From NCBI GenBank assembly GCA_003991915.1, contig RQTK01000052.1, positions 396,212 through 460,211 on the forward strand: DNA of 64,000 nt, given 5' to 3'. The notes under the pieces are model-generated. The model saw nothing but the letters and a program-made list of their open reading frames with translations, ran no database searches and had not been told where the DNA came from. Numbering within the stretch: the stretch's first letter is position 1; every line of letters begins with the position of its first letter. The DNA comes from Elysia chlorotica (lineage: Eukaryota; Mollusca; Gastropoda; Plakobranchidae). This document shows positions 61,850-64,000 of the stretch, in pieces. The translations under genes were made by a program, and so were the position numbers.

Positions 61850-62150
61850 GGGAAATAAGCGGAAAAGCTCTTACAAAAATGTAGAAGCCATTTACCAGGG
61901 CTTAGCCAACGGTGAATTCCCTAACATCGCCAGCTTGAAAATTTGTTTTACAATAAAATCTTCTTCAGCCGTGGCTGTATTAAAAAAAATAATAATAAAA
62001 ACAGCCCTGCATTATTTTTCTTTATAGAGAGCATTGGGTCCTGCACTTTTTCGATAAATACACAGAACCATCAATGGAACAAATAACTACTTACACCAAA
62101 CCCATTACTGGAGACGTATTTATCCAAGTAATCTAGCCATTCTTCACTGT
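61850..62150. other. AT-rich stretch, nothing recognised
   Basis: No supported feature. Confidence 0.55.
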
Positions 62151-62154
62151 TTAG

Positions 62155-62290
62155 TTATAGTGCAGGAACAGCGGTACAGACAATTGATCTAGCTGTCCCG
62201 ACCTACCGGCAGCGCTGGTTAAAATAAATCTGGCGGACCAGGGATGTTCTGCAGCCCCCCCACCTCTCCCCTCTCCTGTAACAGAGAGGA
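62155..62290. promoter_or_regulatory. conserved-looking island
   Basis: GC-mixed block with GACAATTGATCTAGCTGTCC and CCTACCGGCAGCGCTGG. No frame of interest. Confidence 0.18.
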
Positions 62291-62904
62291 ATTATCAGCT
62301 GAAGAATGGGGTCTGAAAATTACGCGATGCAATCACATAAAGGTTACGTTCTAAAATTTGTTCTCATTCAGGATGACAAATTTCCAACTCAACTTCGCTA
62401 TCAGGTTTTTTAGTGTTCTTTATAGAATAGAACAATTACATTTAAGACTAAGAACGATCATTTTCATTTACGATCTTTCCTGATTCCTCTTTTCATTTAT
62501 ATTCCTTAAGATAAGAAGTTAGAAAGGAAAAAGATGAAGCTTTTGGTGACTCATAGTGATTAACACTGCGAAAAAAAAAAAGATTAAAATTCAATCACAA
62601 AGATAGAGTACTCGACTCTTCATTACAAAAGCTAAATGTCCAGAAAGCCAGTATTGGCTGTAGAAACAAGTCATTTATCTGAGTCAAAATAACAATCTTA
62701 TTGCCCTTTAAATGTAACTATCACAGTAATTCTGCATTTTATACGACTCATAAGAATTATACTAAAATTTGGGTCGGTGGTCATTTAATATTTATTCCTT
62801 TTTTTGTCATAAGTTTTCAAGAAATCAAATCACATGAAATAATTGAAACATTGAAAAACTTATGACGATTTCTCTAATTCTCTTTTGAGGTGTCAGTGGG
62901 AAAG

Positions 62905-62907
62905 GGG

Positions 62908-62982
<75 letters not shown>

Positions 62983-62986
62983 ACTG
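62905..62986. repeat. GA-rich microsatellite
   Basis: GA tract with GACA interruptions. Confidence 0.96.
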
Positions 62987-63079
62987 GGTATGAAAATCAG
63001 ACCAAACAAGAGAAAAGTAATTGAGCCAAATCGATCTAAAGGTAATAACATTATATAGTTTGGCTAGAGTACGTCTAGC

Positions 63080-63420
63080 AAGGACTTGCCCCGTAGTCAA
63101 AGTAACTAGCGACCAGACGCCGGATCCACTTACACTATTCGAAATGACCGAGCTGAATTTGATTGCTCGCTCCTCTTACACAACAGTTTTTGAGCATCCA
63201 TAATTATTCCATGGCGGGGAAAGCAAGGCTCAGCTTCGGCGCCGGGCTCTCCCAGCCAGCCTGCTCTATTTGTTAGAAGAAGACCCTGGGATTAGCTTCC
63301 ATGGCCTGATTGCAGTACAAAGATAAGCTAGGTCTAGCTGGACAAACATAATTATTGCCGTCTTTGGAAACTGGAGATATTCGCTTTGCAAAGATGAGTG
63401 CGGAGAGTGGTTTGCTATGA
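63080..63420. promoter_or_regulatory. large conserved-looking island with homeodomain-type words
   Basis: About 340 bases of mixed composition with several short AT words set in GC-rich context: CATCCATAATTATTCCATGG, ACAAACATAATTATTGCCGT, GTACAAAGATAAGC (SOX-like plus GATA) and CTTTGCAAAGATGAG. TAATTA-type cores are homeodomain sites. There is no convincing exon. This is the best enhancer candidate in the window by appearance, but no conservation test was possible. Confidence 0.28.
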
Positions 63421-63880
63421 TGGCCAAAGTTAGATTTTTTGTGCTTGAAATAGAGAGGAAATATGGGGAAAGAGAACTGTGAGCAGTAGAGGAGATGTTA
63501 TCTGATTCTAAGATGTGTGTATGGTTAAGTTATACTAATCCCCCCTCCCTTGTAATAAAATGTTTGCGCCAAAACAGTTATTTGTGGTAATCTTAAGCCG
63601 GGACTCTTTGCAACAAAAGAGAAATTCAAGATGAAAACGATATTTTAGATAAATCTGATTTACCTATAAACCTGCACACGGTCAGAACTTTGTATTGAAA
63701 TTATGGTGAGAACTTGTTGATCTTCTTTAACATTTAGCTTATGTATACAAAATAAAATAATCATAATTTTTTAAATTCCATACTCGTTGTCTCATACTTT
63801 CAAACATTGCATTATAAATACAGGGCATGAAGATCTAACATGAAAATGAAAATGAAAGAACAGCGACTCCCATGTGTCCC

Positions 63881-64000
63881 CACACGGTCTCTGTGTAGCA
63901 GCAAGTACAATTTTCAGACGTTCGTCTTAGGGCATGTTCATAATTATAGCATTTACAGAGTTTACGTTACAGGCTAGGCAAAAATCAAACAAACAAACAA
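63881..64000 (+). mobile_element. SINE family A, 3' part, running off the window
   Basis: CTGTGTAGCAGCAAGTACAA, CAGACGTTCGTCTTAGGGC and GTTTACGTTAC match the 3' half of the family in sense orientation. The element ends in an (AAAC)n tail that reaches the window edge. Confidence 0.65.

Overview
The window looks like nuclear DNA from an animal, most likely a marine mollusc and perhaps a gastropod. The reasons are the AT-rich base composition, the very dense GA/CT, GATA, TAG and ACT microsatellites, the tRNA-derived SINEs, and the draft-assembly gaps (a 55-N and a 100-N run). The species is an inference and no marker gene fixes it. I found no complete protein-coding gene, no rRNA and no functional tRNA. 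I also saw no reverse transcriptase, integrase, capsid or transposase reading frame.

Layout. 0-15 kb is mostly plain AT-rich DNA with short tandem repeats and three small coding-like or conserved-looking islands. 15.3 kb holds a SINE with a clear 12-bp target-site duplication and an unusual two-part head. 21-27.4 kb is richer in GC and contains the best gene candidate: up to four small plus-strand exons (23.17, 24.57, 26.89 and 27.33 kb) whose splice phases fit. 30.4-31.7 kb has two further tRNA-like SINEs. 36.46-42.04 kb is a 2.8-kb head-to-tail tandem duplication, and each copy carries the same SINE. 49.17-50.49 kb holds two inverted-repeat (foldback) elements built from one shared repeat. 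The smaller one carries an outward-facing 11-base match to the U1 snRNA 5' end in each arm. 53.0-54.9 kb is a cluster of GC-rich islands with seven GCCAT/ATGGC (YY1/PHO core) motifs in about 225 bases. 59.16-59.51 kb has a coding-like minus-strand block. 59.7-61.8 kb is a second head-to-tail duplication (about 1.06 kb per copy), with a 300-base stretch that is almost identical between copies. 62.1-63.4 kb is another conserved-looking island, and the window ends in a SINE tail.

Interpretation. This is probably intronic or intergenic space, possibly around a developmental gene, with scattered candidate exons and regulatory islands. All exon calls rest on open frames plus splice-site consensus read by eye, without homology. 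Frames of 30-80 codons are expected by chance here, so every exon call is tentative. The duplications, SINEs, foldback elements and microsatellites are seen directly.
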